Source: VRUE01 sp035997045 (GTDB taxonomy: Bacteria > Actinomycetota > Thermoleophilia > Solirubrobacterales > 70-9). From it: a DNA stretch of 27,768 bases. The notes under the pieces are model-generated. The model saw nothing but the letters and a program-made list of their open reading frames with translations, searched no databases and was not told where the DNA came from. The stretch is taken from assembly GCA_035997045.1 (NCBI GenBank), contig DASYIY010000028.1, positions 1-27,768 on the forward strand, read 5' to 3'. Position numbers and translations under genes: made by a program. Within the stretch, counting starts at the first letter, position 1; each line of letters starts with the position of its first letter. Positions 22,138-27,768 of this stretch are shown one piece after another.

Positions 22138-23118
22138 ATGACTCCCCTCGCCACGGCTGCCCCGAAGCGGGTTCTGCTCGCCGCCCCGCGCGGCTACTGC
22201 GCCGGCGTCGACCGCGCCGTGCAGACGGTCGAGCGCGCACTCGAGCTCTACGGCGCCCCCGTCTACGTGCGCAAGGAGATCGTCCACAACAAGCATGTGG
22301 TCGAGGAGCTCTCCAAGCGCGGCGCGATCTTCGTCGAGCAGGAGACCGAGGTGCCGGAGGGCGAGATGGTCGTCTTCTCCGCCCACGGCGTCGCCCCAGC
22401 GGTCCACGACAACGCCGCCGCCCGCCGCCTTCGCACGATCGACGCCACCTGCCCGCTGGTGACCAAGGTCCACGTCTCCGCCCGCCGCTTTGCCGCCGAG
22501 GGCTACACGATCGTGATGATCGGCCACGAGGGTCACGAGGAGGTCGAAGGCACGACCGGCGAGGCGCCCAACTCGATCGTCCTGATCGAAACCGCCGCCG
22601 AGGTCGAGGCGCTCGAGGTTCCCGACCCCGAGCGGGTCGCCTTCATCACCCAGACGACCCTCTCCGTCGACGAGACGGCGGAGGTGATCGCCGCCCTGCG
22701 CGCCAAGTTCCCCTCGATCGTCAGCTCCAAGTCAGACGACATCTGTTACGCCACGACCAACCGCCAGATCGCGGTCAAGCAGCTCGCCGGCGAGTGCGAG
22801 CTGGTCCTCGTGATCGGCTCGACCAACTCCTCCAACTCCAACCGCCTGGTCGAGGTCGCCCGCGAACACGGTGCCACCTCGCACCTGATCGACAATCACA
22901 GCGAAGTCGAGGAGCAGTGGCTGGAGGGAGTCGAGACGGTCGGCATCACTTCGGGCGCCAGCGCTCCCGAGGGGCTGGTCGAGAGCCTGGTCGAGCTCTT
23001 TCGTGGGCGGGGCGCTGAGGAGGTTTCCGAGTTGCGCACTGTTCATGAGGACGTGCGGTTCATGTTGCCGAAGGAGATTCGGGAAGCGTCTGCTGCTGCG
23101 GCGGCGACCTCGGCGTAG
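22138..23118 (+). CDS. ispH: 4-hydroxy-3-methylbut-2-enyl diphosphate reductase
   Basis: 326 aa from ATG 22138. The three 4Fe-4S cysteines are present: Cys21 (APRGYCAGVDRAV), Cys105 (DATCPLVTKVH) and Cys203 (ICYATTNRQ). So are the diphosphate-binding histidines His50, His83 (SAHGV) and His130 (GHEGHEE), and the substrate loop GSTNSSNSNRL. IspH makes IPP and DMAPP from HMBPP in the last step of the MEP isoprenoid pathway, in the cytoplasm. The frame extends far upstream, but that part overlaps the divergent acyltransferase and lacks homology. The C-terminus has a short Ala/Ser-rich tail. It ends in a nested inverted repeat that acts as the probable terminator. Confidence 0.96.
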   Translation: MTPLATAAPKRVLLAAPRGYCAGVDRAVQTVERALELYGAPVYVRKEIVHNKHVVEELSKRGAIFVEQETEVPEGEMVVFSAHGVAPAVHDNAAARRLRTIDATCPLVTKVHVSARRFAAEGYTIVMIGHEGHEEVEGTTGEAPNSIVLIETAAEVEALEVPDPERVAFITQTTLSVDETAEVIAALRAKFPSIVSSKSDDICYATTNRQIAVKQLAGECELVLVIGSTNSSNSNRLVEVAREHGATSHLIDNHSEVEEQWLEGVETVGITSGASAPEGLVESLVELFRGRGAEEVSELRTVHEDVRFMLPKEIREASAAAAATSA

Positions 23119-23207
23119 GGGAGATGGGGACCTCTCCGCCGAACAAATGACGGCCTAATTAGGCCGTCATTTTGAGTATCCGTCCGTCGGAGAGGTCCCC
23201 ATCTCCC
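23119..23207. repeat. Nested inverted repeat (20-bp arms around a 28-bp palindrome)
   Basis: Outer arms 23119-23138 and 23188-23207 are a perfect 20-bp inverted repeat (GGGAGATGGGGACCTCTCCG). Inside lies a perfect 28-bp palindrome, 23145-23172, centred on AATT with the core GACGGCCTAATTAGGCCGTC. The unit fills the space between the convergent stops of ispH and the thioredoxin-like gene. TTTTA follows the right arm, so it can terminate ispH transcripts. Its size and architecture also fit a REP-pair or MITE-like element. No target-site duplication is visible. Confidence 0.75.
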
Positions 23208-23209
23208 TT

Positions 23210-24019
23210 TTACGGGATGGTGGCGGCGAAGCTGACGGACCAGATGCGCAGGGCCTCCGAGGGCTCCAGCTTGAGTTGGTGAGCTTGGTGACTTCCGTGG
23301 TCGGCGAGCTTGTATAGGCCCGTTTTGTCGATTTGAAGCTGCTGAGGGTCGTTGCCGTCGAGGGTGACGGCGAGCGTTCCCTGTCCCTCGACAGTTGCGT
23401 AGGCGGCGCCGGCTTCGTAGTCGACTTCAAGCTCATCGCCGGTCCATGGTTGCTCCCAGGAACCGCCGGGGAATAGCTCCTCGGTGGGTGGCATCACCAG
23501 CGCGCCGGGCGCGTCGCTCGGGCGCAGCGGCTCCATCGGCTCGGGTAGCGACTGCAGTGCGTCGAGCTCGCGCAGCTCCGCTTGGATCGCTTCCTCGGTG
23601 GCCCGATATTCGCCCTCGCCGAAGTGGAACCAGCTCAGCGCCCCACCCAGGGTCCAGAGGAAGAGGCTGGGCCAGCCCTCGCAGCCGTAGGCGTGCCAGA
23701 GGTCGCGCTCGGCGTCGATCGCGACCGGGAACTCGACCCCGAGCTCGCGCAAGCCGGCGGCGACGTTGACCGGGTCGGCGCCGAAGGGGAAGCGCGGCGC
23801 CTGCACGCCGATCGTCCTCAGTCCGGCCTCGCGGTAGCGGCGGTCCCACTCGATCAGGTAGGGCAGCGTCCGCACGCTGTTCAGCTGCGCGTAGTCGAAG
23901 AAGTGGACCAGGACCGGTCCGGTTGCCGTCAGCACCGGCATCGATGGCGGCTCCTCGCCGATCCAGGCGAGGCCCGCCGGCAGGTCGGGGGCGGCGATGT
24001 TGTCCCGCTCCGGACGCAT
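23210..24019 (-). CDS. Thioredoxin-fold protein (DipZ/TlpA-like) lacking the CxxC motif
   Basis: 269 aa from ATG 24019. Residues about 30-160 form a thioredoxin fold like the extracellular domain of DipZ (VLVHFFDYAQLNSVRTLPYLIEWDRRYREAGL, then a conserved-looking PVAIDAERDLWHAYGCEGWPSLFL). The last 90 residues resemble the DipZ carbohydrate-binding-like C-terminal domain (WEQPWTGDELEVDYEAGAAY). The redox pair is gone: DipZ-type 'SCINC' is here AQLNS, so residues 45-48 read QLNS. The only Cys is in YGCEGW. No signal peptide or membrane segment is seen. A scaffold or peroxiredoxin-unlike binding role is possible. TAACGT 8 nt upstream supports ATG 24019 over TTG 24028. Confidence 0.75.
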   Translation of the reverse strand: MRPERDNIAAPDLPAGLAWIGEEPPSMPVLTATGPVLVHFFDYAQLNSVRTLPYLIEWDRRYREAGLRTIGVQAPRFPFGADPVNVAAGLRELGVEFPVAIDAERDLWHAYGCEGWPSLFLWTLGGALSWFHFGEGEYRATEEAIQAELRELDALQSLPEPMEPLRPSDAPGALVMPPTEELFPGGSWEQPWTGDELEVDYEAGAAYATVEGQGTLAVTLDGNDPQQLQIDKTGLYKLADHGSHQAHQLKLEPSEALRIWSVSFAATIP

Positions 24020-24027
24020 CCGGCGCA

Positions 24028-24033
24028 ACGTTA
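24028..24033 (-). promoter_or_regulatory. -10 box for the thioredoxin-fold gene
   Basis: TAACGT on the minus strand, 8 nt before the ATG at 24019. It overlaps the alternative TTG start (24028), which is therefore unlikely. Confidence 0.45.
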
Positions 24034-24061
24034 TTCGCTGGGCCAGCGGCCGGCTTTCCGA

Positions 24062-24067
24062 TAGATT
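24062..24067 (+). promoter_or_regulatory. -10 box for the cupredoxin operon
   Basis: TAGATT, 9 nt before the ATG at 24077; the local sequence is AT-rich. No operator-like repeat is obvious. Confidence 0.5.
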
Positions 24068-24076
24068 TTCAGAGCA

Positions 24077-24313
24077 ATGTTTGAGATCGCACTGGCGCTA
24101 GTACCGCTGCTGCTGCTCGTCGGTTCGCTGCTCCTGGGCCACTACCCGGGCTTCGGAGCGATCGTCAGGCTCGCGGACCTGATCTCCCCGCGGCGCCACT
24201 CGCGCGCCAACAAGCGCCAGCGCCGCCCCCGTGCTCCTCGCTCCCATGCGGCCAGCGGCGGACTCCTGATCGCTTTCGGCCACGCTCAGCGCCCGCCGCC
24301 GCTCGCTCTCTAG
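24077..24313 (+). CDS. Small basic membrane protein, first gene of the cupredoxin operon
   Basis: 78 aa. Residues 1-24 (MFEIALALVPLLLLVGSLLLG) form one membrane segment followed by HYPGFGAIVRLADL. The rest is strongly basic (RRHSRANKRQRRPRAPRSH) and then low-complexity, so the tail is probably cytoplasmic and disordered. The 'LL.G.YPG...I.RL' pattern is reminiscent of small proteins found beside copper or cupredoxin genes in actinobacteria; I recall this only loosely. The gap to the next gene is 50 bp, with a small hairpin. TAGATT lies 9 nt upstream of the ATG. Function unknown. Confidence 0.6.
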   Translation: MFEIALALVPLLLLVGSLLLGHYPGFGAIVRLADLISPRRHSRANKRQRRPRAPRSHAASGGLLIAFGHAQRPPPLAL

Positions 24314-24331
24314 ATCAGCAAGGGAACCCTT

Positions 24332-24345
24332 CGGCCACAAGGCCG
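24332..24345 (+). promoter_or_regulatory. Small hairpin just before the cupredoxin gene
   Basis: CGGCC-ACAA-GGCCG, a 5-bp GC stem with a tetraloop, ending 7 nt before the AAGGAG Shine-Dalgarno sequence. It could stabilise the 3' part of the message or set the ratio of the first to the second gene. Chance is possible. Confidence 0.35.
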
Positions 24346-24352
24346 CGAATCT

Positions 24353-24358
24353 AAGGAG
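24353..24358 (+). promoter_or_regulatory. Shine-Dalgarno sequence of the cupredoxin-like gene
   Basis: AAGGAG, 5 nt before the ATG at 24364. It stands out because most starts in this window have none, which fits an internal operon gene. Confidence 0.7.
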
Positions 24359-24363
24359 CGAAA

Positions 24364-24741
24364 ATGAGTTCGAAAACCACACGCCTGGTCGGTGGCCTCG
24401 CGGTCATCGCCATCGCGATCGTCCTGCTCGTCGTGCTGAAAAAAGGCGACGGCAGCAGCGATCCCACCAATGCCAGCGGCAAGGTCCCGACGATCGTGAT
24501 CAAGCACGGCAAACCGGTCGGCGGGATCAGGGACCTGACCTACAACAAGGGTGAACAGATCCACTTCGTCGTCGACTCCGACGTCAGCGACGAGGTCCAC
24601 ATGCACGGCTACGACATCATGAAGGACGTCAAGGCCGGCGGCTCGGTCAGCTTCGACTTCCCCGCTTCGATCGAAGGCGTCTTCGAGGCGGAGCTGGAGG
24701 GTCGCAAGGAGCAGATCATCGAACTCACAGTGAACCCGTGA
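24364..24741 (+). CDS. Membrane-anchored cupredoxin-like domain protein
   Basis: 125 aa. Residues about 7-25 (LVGGLAVIAIAIVLLVVLK) are an N-terminal anchor or uncleaved signal. A Ser/Asp-rich linker follows, then a cupredoxin-like beta sandwich: VPTIVIKHGKPVGGIRDLTYNKGEQIHFVVDSDVSDEVHMHGYDIMKDV ... GVFEAELEGRKEQIIELTVNP. Type 1 copper sites need a Cys; none is present. The likely metal ligands are His-x-His around EVHMHGYD, so any site is atypical. It faces the outside of the membrane. The stop overlaps the GTG start of the polytopic partner by 4 nt, which strongly couples the two. A metal-handling or electron-transfer role is inferred from the fold only. Confidence 0.82.
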   Translation: MSSKTTRLVGGLAVIAIAIVLLVVLKKGDGSSDPTNASGKVPTIVIKHGKPVGGIRDLTYNKGEQIHFVVDSDVSDEVHMHGYDIMKDVKAGGSVSFDFPASIEGVFEAELEGRKEQIIELTVNP

Positions 24742-26135
24742 GCTTCGTACTGCCGGTGGCCCACGCGCTGGTCGCGCGCAAGGACCTGCCGATTCCGGCC
24801 TGGCTCTTCGCCTGGGGGGCGTCGATCGTCCTGATCGTCTCCTTCTTCGCGCTCTCCTCCGCCTGGCGCAAACCGAAGTTCGAGGGGGAACGATGGCGCC
24901 CGGTCGGCGCCGGGTTCTCGCGGGCGCTGCTGAGCGAGCCGGTGCAGCTCCTCTGCGGCGCGGCCGGGGTCTTCCTGCTCGGCTTCTCGATCTACGCCGG
25001 GCTGCGCGGCACCGAAGCGCCCGATCGCAATTTCGCCCTCACCTTCATCTACGTCACCGCTTGGCTCGGTTTCCCGCTCTTCAGCGTGATCTTCGGTGAC
25101 GTCTTCCGTCCGTTCAACCCGTGGCGAGCGGTCGGGCGGACGATCGGCGGCGCGTTCTCCTCGATCGCCGGCCAGCGTCCGGCCCATCTCAAATACCCCG
25201 AGAAGCTGGGGCGGTGGCCGGCGGCGATCGGGCTGCTCGCAGTTGTCTGGCTGGAGGTCATCTACGGCTCCAGCGGCGGCGTCGCGGTCGGGCTGGCGCC
25301 CTACTCGCTGGGCATGGCCGCGCTTCTCTACAGCGTCTACACGTTGGCGATGATGGCGCTCTTCGGGGTTGAGAAGTGGTGTCGGACGGGGGAGATCTTC
25401 TCGGTCTACTTCGGCATGTTCTCCCAGCTGGGCAGCTTCGGGGTGAAGGACGGGCGGCTCGGTAGGCGCCTGCCGCTCTCGGCGGCGACGCACTGGGCAA
25501 CGGTGCCGGGATCGACCGCCGTGGCGATCGCCTCGATCGCCTCGACCAGCTTCGACGGCGCCCAGGAGGGCGCCTTCAAGAGCGGCATCAAGCACACCTT
25601 CGAATGGCTGGTCGAAGCCGGCCTCGGCCTGGCCACCTCGTTGCGGGTCACCGACACGATCTTCATGCTGCTCTGCTTCGCTGGGGTCGGCCTCGTCTAC
25701 CTGCTCGGGGTGCGGGGGATGGCAACGGTACGCGGCGCGCCACCGCTGAAGAAACTGCGCACCGGTTTCGCCCACACCCTGATCCCGATCGCCTTCGCCT
25801 ACCTCGTCGCGCACTACTTCAGCCTCTTCGTCTTTCAGGAGCAGGCGCAGTTCACCTACCTGCTCTCCGACCCGTTGGGGACGGCGACGACCGACCTCTT
25901 CGGCACCGCGTCGAGTGGGATCGATTTCAAGCTGCTCAGCGCCAACGCGATTTGGTACGTACAGGTGGGGGCGCTGGTAATCGGGCACGTGGTCGGCCTC
26001 ACGCTCGCCCACGATCGCGCTACCGCTTACTGGGGCGACTACCGCCAGGCCGCCCGCTCCCAGTACTGGATGCTGGCGGTGATGGTGGCCTTCACCTGTT
26101 TCGGGCTCTACCTGCTCTCGGTTGCCAATGCCTAA
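24738..26135 (+). CDS. Polytopic membrane protein partner of the cupredoxin-like protein
   Basis: 465 aa, GTG start overlapping the previous stop (GTGA). About 10-11 hydrophobic segments cover most of the protein (for example PAWLFAWGASIVLIVSFFAL, LALTFIYVTAWLGFPLFSVIFG, TDTIFMLLCFAGVGLVYLLG, YWMLAVMVAFTCFGLYLLSV). There are no soluble domains. The membrane-embedded residues include His and Met that could bind metal (GFAHTLIPIAFAYLVAHYFSLF). Homologues in databases are, as far as I recall, labelled 'fenitrothion hydrolase'; I do not trust that as a function. Coupling to the cupredoxin-like gene suggests a metal transporter or a membrane oxidoreductase. A U-tailed terminator follows. Confidence 0.75.
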   Translation: MSFVLPVAHALVARKDLPIPAWLFAWGASIVLIVSFFALSSAWRKPKFEGERWRPVGAGFSRALLSEPVQLLCGAAGVFLLGFSIYAGLRGTEAPDRNFALTFIYVTAWLGFPLFSVIFGDVFRPFNPWRAVGRTIGGAFSSIAGQRPAHLKYPEKLGRWPAAIGLLAVVWLEVIYGSSGGVAVGLAPYSLGMAALLYSVYTLAMMALFGVEKWCRTGEIFSVYFGMFSQLGSFGVKDGRLGRRLPLSAATHWATVPGSTAVAIASIASTSFDGAQEGAFKSGIKHTFEWLVEAGLGLATSLRVTDTIFMLLCFAGVGLVYLLGVRGMATVRGAPPLKKLRTGFAHTLIPIAFAYLVAHYFSLFVFQEQAQFTYLLSDPLGTATTDLFGTASSGIDFKLLSANAIWYVQVGALVIGHVVGLTLAHDRATAYWGDYRQAARSQYWMLAVMVAFTCFGLYLLSVANA

Positions 26136-26168
26136 CGACCCCGCTTTTTGCGAAAAATGCGGATGAAT

Positions 26169-26191
26169 GCTGCGTTAAGCAGCGGTTTTTT
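26169..26191 (+). terminator. Rho-independent terminator of the cupredoxin operon
   Basis: GCTGC-GTTAA-GCAGC stem-loop followed by GG and six T (26186-26191). It is the clearest classical terminator in the window, 34 nt after the stop at 26135. An upstream CTTTTTGCGAAAAATG (about 26147-26164) forms a second weak hairpin. Confidence 0.85.
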
Positions 26192-26310
26192 ACCGATGTA
26201 AATACTTTGAAAAGTGGTTTACTGGAGTCGAGTCCACTTACTTGACTCTCCCTCTCCTGTTGCACCGGGGTCGCCGCTCGCAAGGCCGGCGGCCTCGGTG
26301 TTTAGCCAGT

Positions 26311-26316
26311 CATACT
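26311..26316 (+). promoter_or_regulatory. -10 box for the 51-aa membrane protein
   Basis: CATACT, 6 nt before the ATG at 26323. Confidence 0.4.
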
Positions 26317-26322
26317 GGGCAG

Positions 26323-26478
26323 ATGGCGCTGATCGTCCCGATCGCCCACGTCGGCCACTGGCTCTGGGCCCTCTACCTGCCGCCGGTCCTGATCGTCGCC
26401 GTCTCGATCCTCAGAACCACGCTCCGCGAGAGGCGGGAGAAGGACCGCGAAGTCGAAGCGCCTAAAGAATCTCGCTGA
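26323..26478 (+). CDS. Small single-pass membrane protein, 51 aa
   Basis: MALIVPIAHVGHWLWALYLP then VLIVAVSILRTT form one or two membrane spans, followed by a charged cytoplasmic tail (LRERREKDREVEAPKESR). The in-frame extension to 26242 is rejected: it is Arg-rich and unlike a membrane protein start, and CATACT lies 6 nt before this ATG. The gene runs into the 3' end of sufD on the other strand, overlapping it by 17 nt. Function unknown; similar 50-60 aa membrane proteins are common in actinobacteria next to unrelated genes. Confidence 0.6.
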   Translation: MALIVPIAHVGHWLWALYLPPVLIVAVSILRTTLRERREKDREVEAPKESR

Positions 26479-27622
26479 GGCGGCGCTCGAGCGCCGCTGA
26501 GATCTCGTTGCGCACCGGGCCCTCGGCCAGCCTTTCGACCAGGGACTCGAGGAAGCCTTCGATGATCAGCGACTTCGCCTCGGCCGGCCCGAGGCCGCGC
26601 GAGGTCAGGTAGAAGAGCTGGTCGCGGTCGATCTGGGCAATCGCGGCGGCGTGGGTGCAGCGCACGTCGTCGGCGAGGATCTCGAGGCCGGGAATCGCGT
26701 CGGCGTGGGCCTCGGTGGAGAGCAGCAGGTTGCGGCTCTCCTGGAAGGCGTCGGTCTGCTGGGCGCCGGGGTCGACTTTGATCATCCCGCGCCAGACCGC
26801 GGTCGAGCCGGCGGCTAGGACCCCGCGGAAAGCGAGGTCGGAGTTGGTGTTCGGCGCCGCGTGCTCCTGGGTGGTGTCGTAGTCGAGGTGCTGTCCCGGC
26901 CCGCCGGCGTAGCCGCCGGTGACCCGTGCCTCGGAGCCCGGGCCGGCCAGCTTGGTCTCCATCCGCACCTTGCCGCGGGCCGAGCCGAAGCCGAGGGCTG
27001 CCCAGTCGAGGCGGGCGTCGCGCTCGATCTGGGCGCGCTGGGTGGCGAAGATCCAGGCCGACTCGGAGATGTCCTGGGTGTTGATGTAGCGCAGGGTCGC
27101 GGCCTGGCCGACGCTGAGCTCGACCACCGAGTTGAGCAGCGCGTCGACCTCGTCATCGGGCGAGGACCAGTGCTCCCAGACCTCGGCCTCGGCGCCCTCC
27201 TCGAGCACGACCAGGGTGCGCCAGCCGATCGCGCTGCCGCTCTGCTCCAGCGGCACTTCGATCCGGATCGGCTCCTCGACCCGCACTCCGCGTGGCACGT
27301 GGATCAGAACGCCATCGCGCCAGCCCGCCTCGTTGCGGGCGACGAAGGGGTCCTCGATCGAGACCAGCGAGCCGAGGTGCTCGCGGACCAGTGCCTCGTG
27401 CGAGGCGGCGGCCTCGGAGAGCGGCAGGACCGTGACGCCCTCGGGCGCGCTGATCTCGGCCTCGGCCGCGGCGAACTCGTAAGCGTCGATCTCCAGGCCG
27501 GAGAGGTCGGTGAATTCCCAACCCTTCGCCTTCGAGTCGGGCAGGGGCAGGCTCTGCGTGAGAGAGGCGCCCTGACGGCGCCTCTCGGAAAGCCAAGCGG
27601 GCTCGACTGCGACCTCAGCCAA
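26462..27622 (-). CDS. sufD: Fe-S cluster assembly protein SufD
   Basis: 386 aa. It has the SufBD beta-helix core with the conserved stretch SEARVTGGYAGGPGQHLDYDTTQEH, then LAFRGVLAAGSTAVWRGMIKVDPGAQQTDAFQESRNLLLS. The C-terminal RCTHAAAIAQIDRDQLFYLTSRGLGPAEAKSLIIEGFLE is the family signature (Cys-Thr-His). SufD works with SufB and the SufC ATPase to build Fe-S clusters in the cytoplasm. The start appears to be TTG at 27622, overlapping the sufB stop by 8 nt, with GGAGGG 5 nt upstream; no ATG exists near. sufC is not between it and the next gene. Confidence 0.93.
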   Translation of the reverse strand: MAEVAVEPAWLSERRRQGASLTQSLPLPDSKAKGWEFTDLSGLEIDAYEFAAAEAEISAPEGVTVLPLSEAAASHEALVREHLGSLVSIEDPFVARNEAGWRDGVLIHVPRGVRVEEPIRIEVPLEQSGSAIGWRTLVVLEEGAEAEVWEHWSSPDDEVDALLNSVVELSVGQAATLRYINTQDISESAWIFATQRAQIERDARLDWAALGFGSARGKVRMETKLAGPGSEARVTGGYAGGPGQHLDYDTTQEHAAPNTNSDLAFRGVLAAGSTAVWRGMIKVDPGAQQTDAFQESRNLLLSTEAHADAIPGLEILADDVRCTHAAAIAQIDRDQLFYLTSRGLGPAEAKSLIIEGFLESLVERLAEGPVRNEISAALERRLSEIL

Positions 27623-27768
27623 TGGAACCCTCCATCTGCAGTTCGATCAAGCGGTTGAGCTCGACCGCGTACTCCATCGGCAGCTCCTTGGTCACCGGCT
27701 CGATGAAGCCGTTGACGATCATCTTCGAGGCCTCCTCCTCGTCGAGGCCGCGGCTCTGCAGGTAGAAG
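27615..27768 (-). CDS. sufB: Fe-S cluster assembly protein SufB, C-terminal 50 residues
   Basis: Only the end of the gene is present. The visible sequence, FYLQSRGLDEEEASKMIVNG followed by FIEPVTKELPMEYAVELNR and the ending LIELQMEGSIG, matches the highly conserved SufB C-terminus. The stop at 27615-27617 lies inside the first codons of sufD, so sufB-sufD form an operon read right to left. SufB is the scaffold subunit of the SufBC2D complex. Confidence 0.93.
   Translation of the reverse strand, partial: FYLQSRGLDEEEASKMIVNGFIEPVTKELPMEYAVELNRLIELQMEGSIG

Noticed and set aside
23145..23172. 28-bp palindrome as a phage attachment site
   Set aside because: No integrase, tRNA or direct repeats nearby; it is nested within larger arms and fits a repeat element or terminator better.
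24738..26135. Literal fenitrothion hydrolase (organophosphate-degrading) function
   Set aside because: The sequence shows only membrane spans and no hydrolase catalytic motif; the label is a recalled database name and is not supported by what can be seen.

Overview
The window is GC-rich bacterial chromosome, densely packed with short intergenic gaps. Gene content points to a high-GC actinobacterium, and I infer the Thermoleophilia/Solirubrobacterales side of that phylum. The clues are a MarP-like membrane serine protease, a WS/DGAT acyltransferase, an AddAB-type helicase-nuclease pair, a pat-like acetyltransferase, and a strong tendency to leaderless starts (a TAnnnT -10 box 6-10 nt before ATG/GTG). 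This placement comes from gene content only, with no marker gene. I see no rRNA, tRNA, CRISPR array, integrase or complete transposon.

Layout. 1-1345 is the 3' end of a glutamate synthase large subunit, closed by a strong hairpin terminator shared with a convergent coiled-coil gene. 1848-1947 carries two copies of a CATATG-centred palindrome next to a zinc-ribbon/FHA gene. 2649-6682 is an envelope block: SRPBCC protein, lipoprotein, penicillin-binding protein, and divergently a CvpA/MarP-type protease. 6724-8651 holds an HxlR regulator and xseA-xseB (exonuclease VII). These converge on addB-addA (15025 to 8652), so about 8 kb is given to DNA-end processing and nucleases. 15124-18474 contains an unknown 151-aa protein, an alpha/beta hydrolase, a HAD phosphatase coupled to an unknown 130-aa protein, a GNAT acetyltransferase and a DUF59 Fe-S assembly factor.

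18475-20073 looks accessory or decaying. It has a REP-like remnant, a membrane-anchored orphan protein, and a secreted-protein gene broken by an apparent frameshift and carrying a 40-nt homopyrimidine tract. 20074-23118 holds fxsA-like, WS/DGAT and ispH genes. A nested inverted repeat fills the gap between ispH and a thioredoxin-fold protein that has lost its CxxC. 24077-26135 is a three-gene operon: a small basic membrane protein, a cupredoxin-like protein and a polytopic membrane protein. It is the best candidate in the window for an undescribed system. The right end is sufB-sufD on the minus strand, without sufC between sufD and the next gene.

How the genes work together. Iron-sulfur biology recurs: GltB (3Fe-4S), IspH (4Fe-4S), AddB (Cys cluster), the DUF59 factor and SufBD. 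Most genes seem to form short, individually promoted units. Several convergent pairs end within 0-17 bp of each other.
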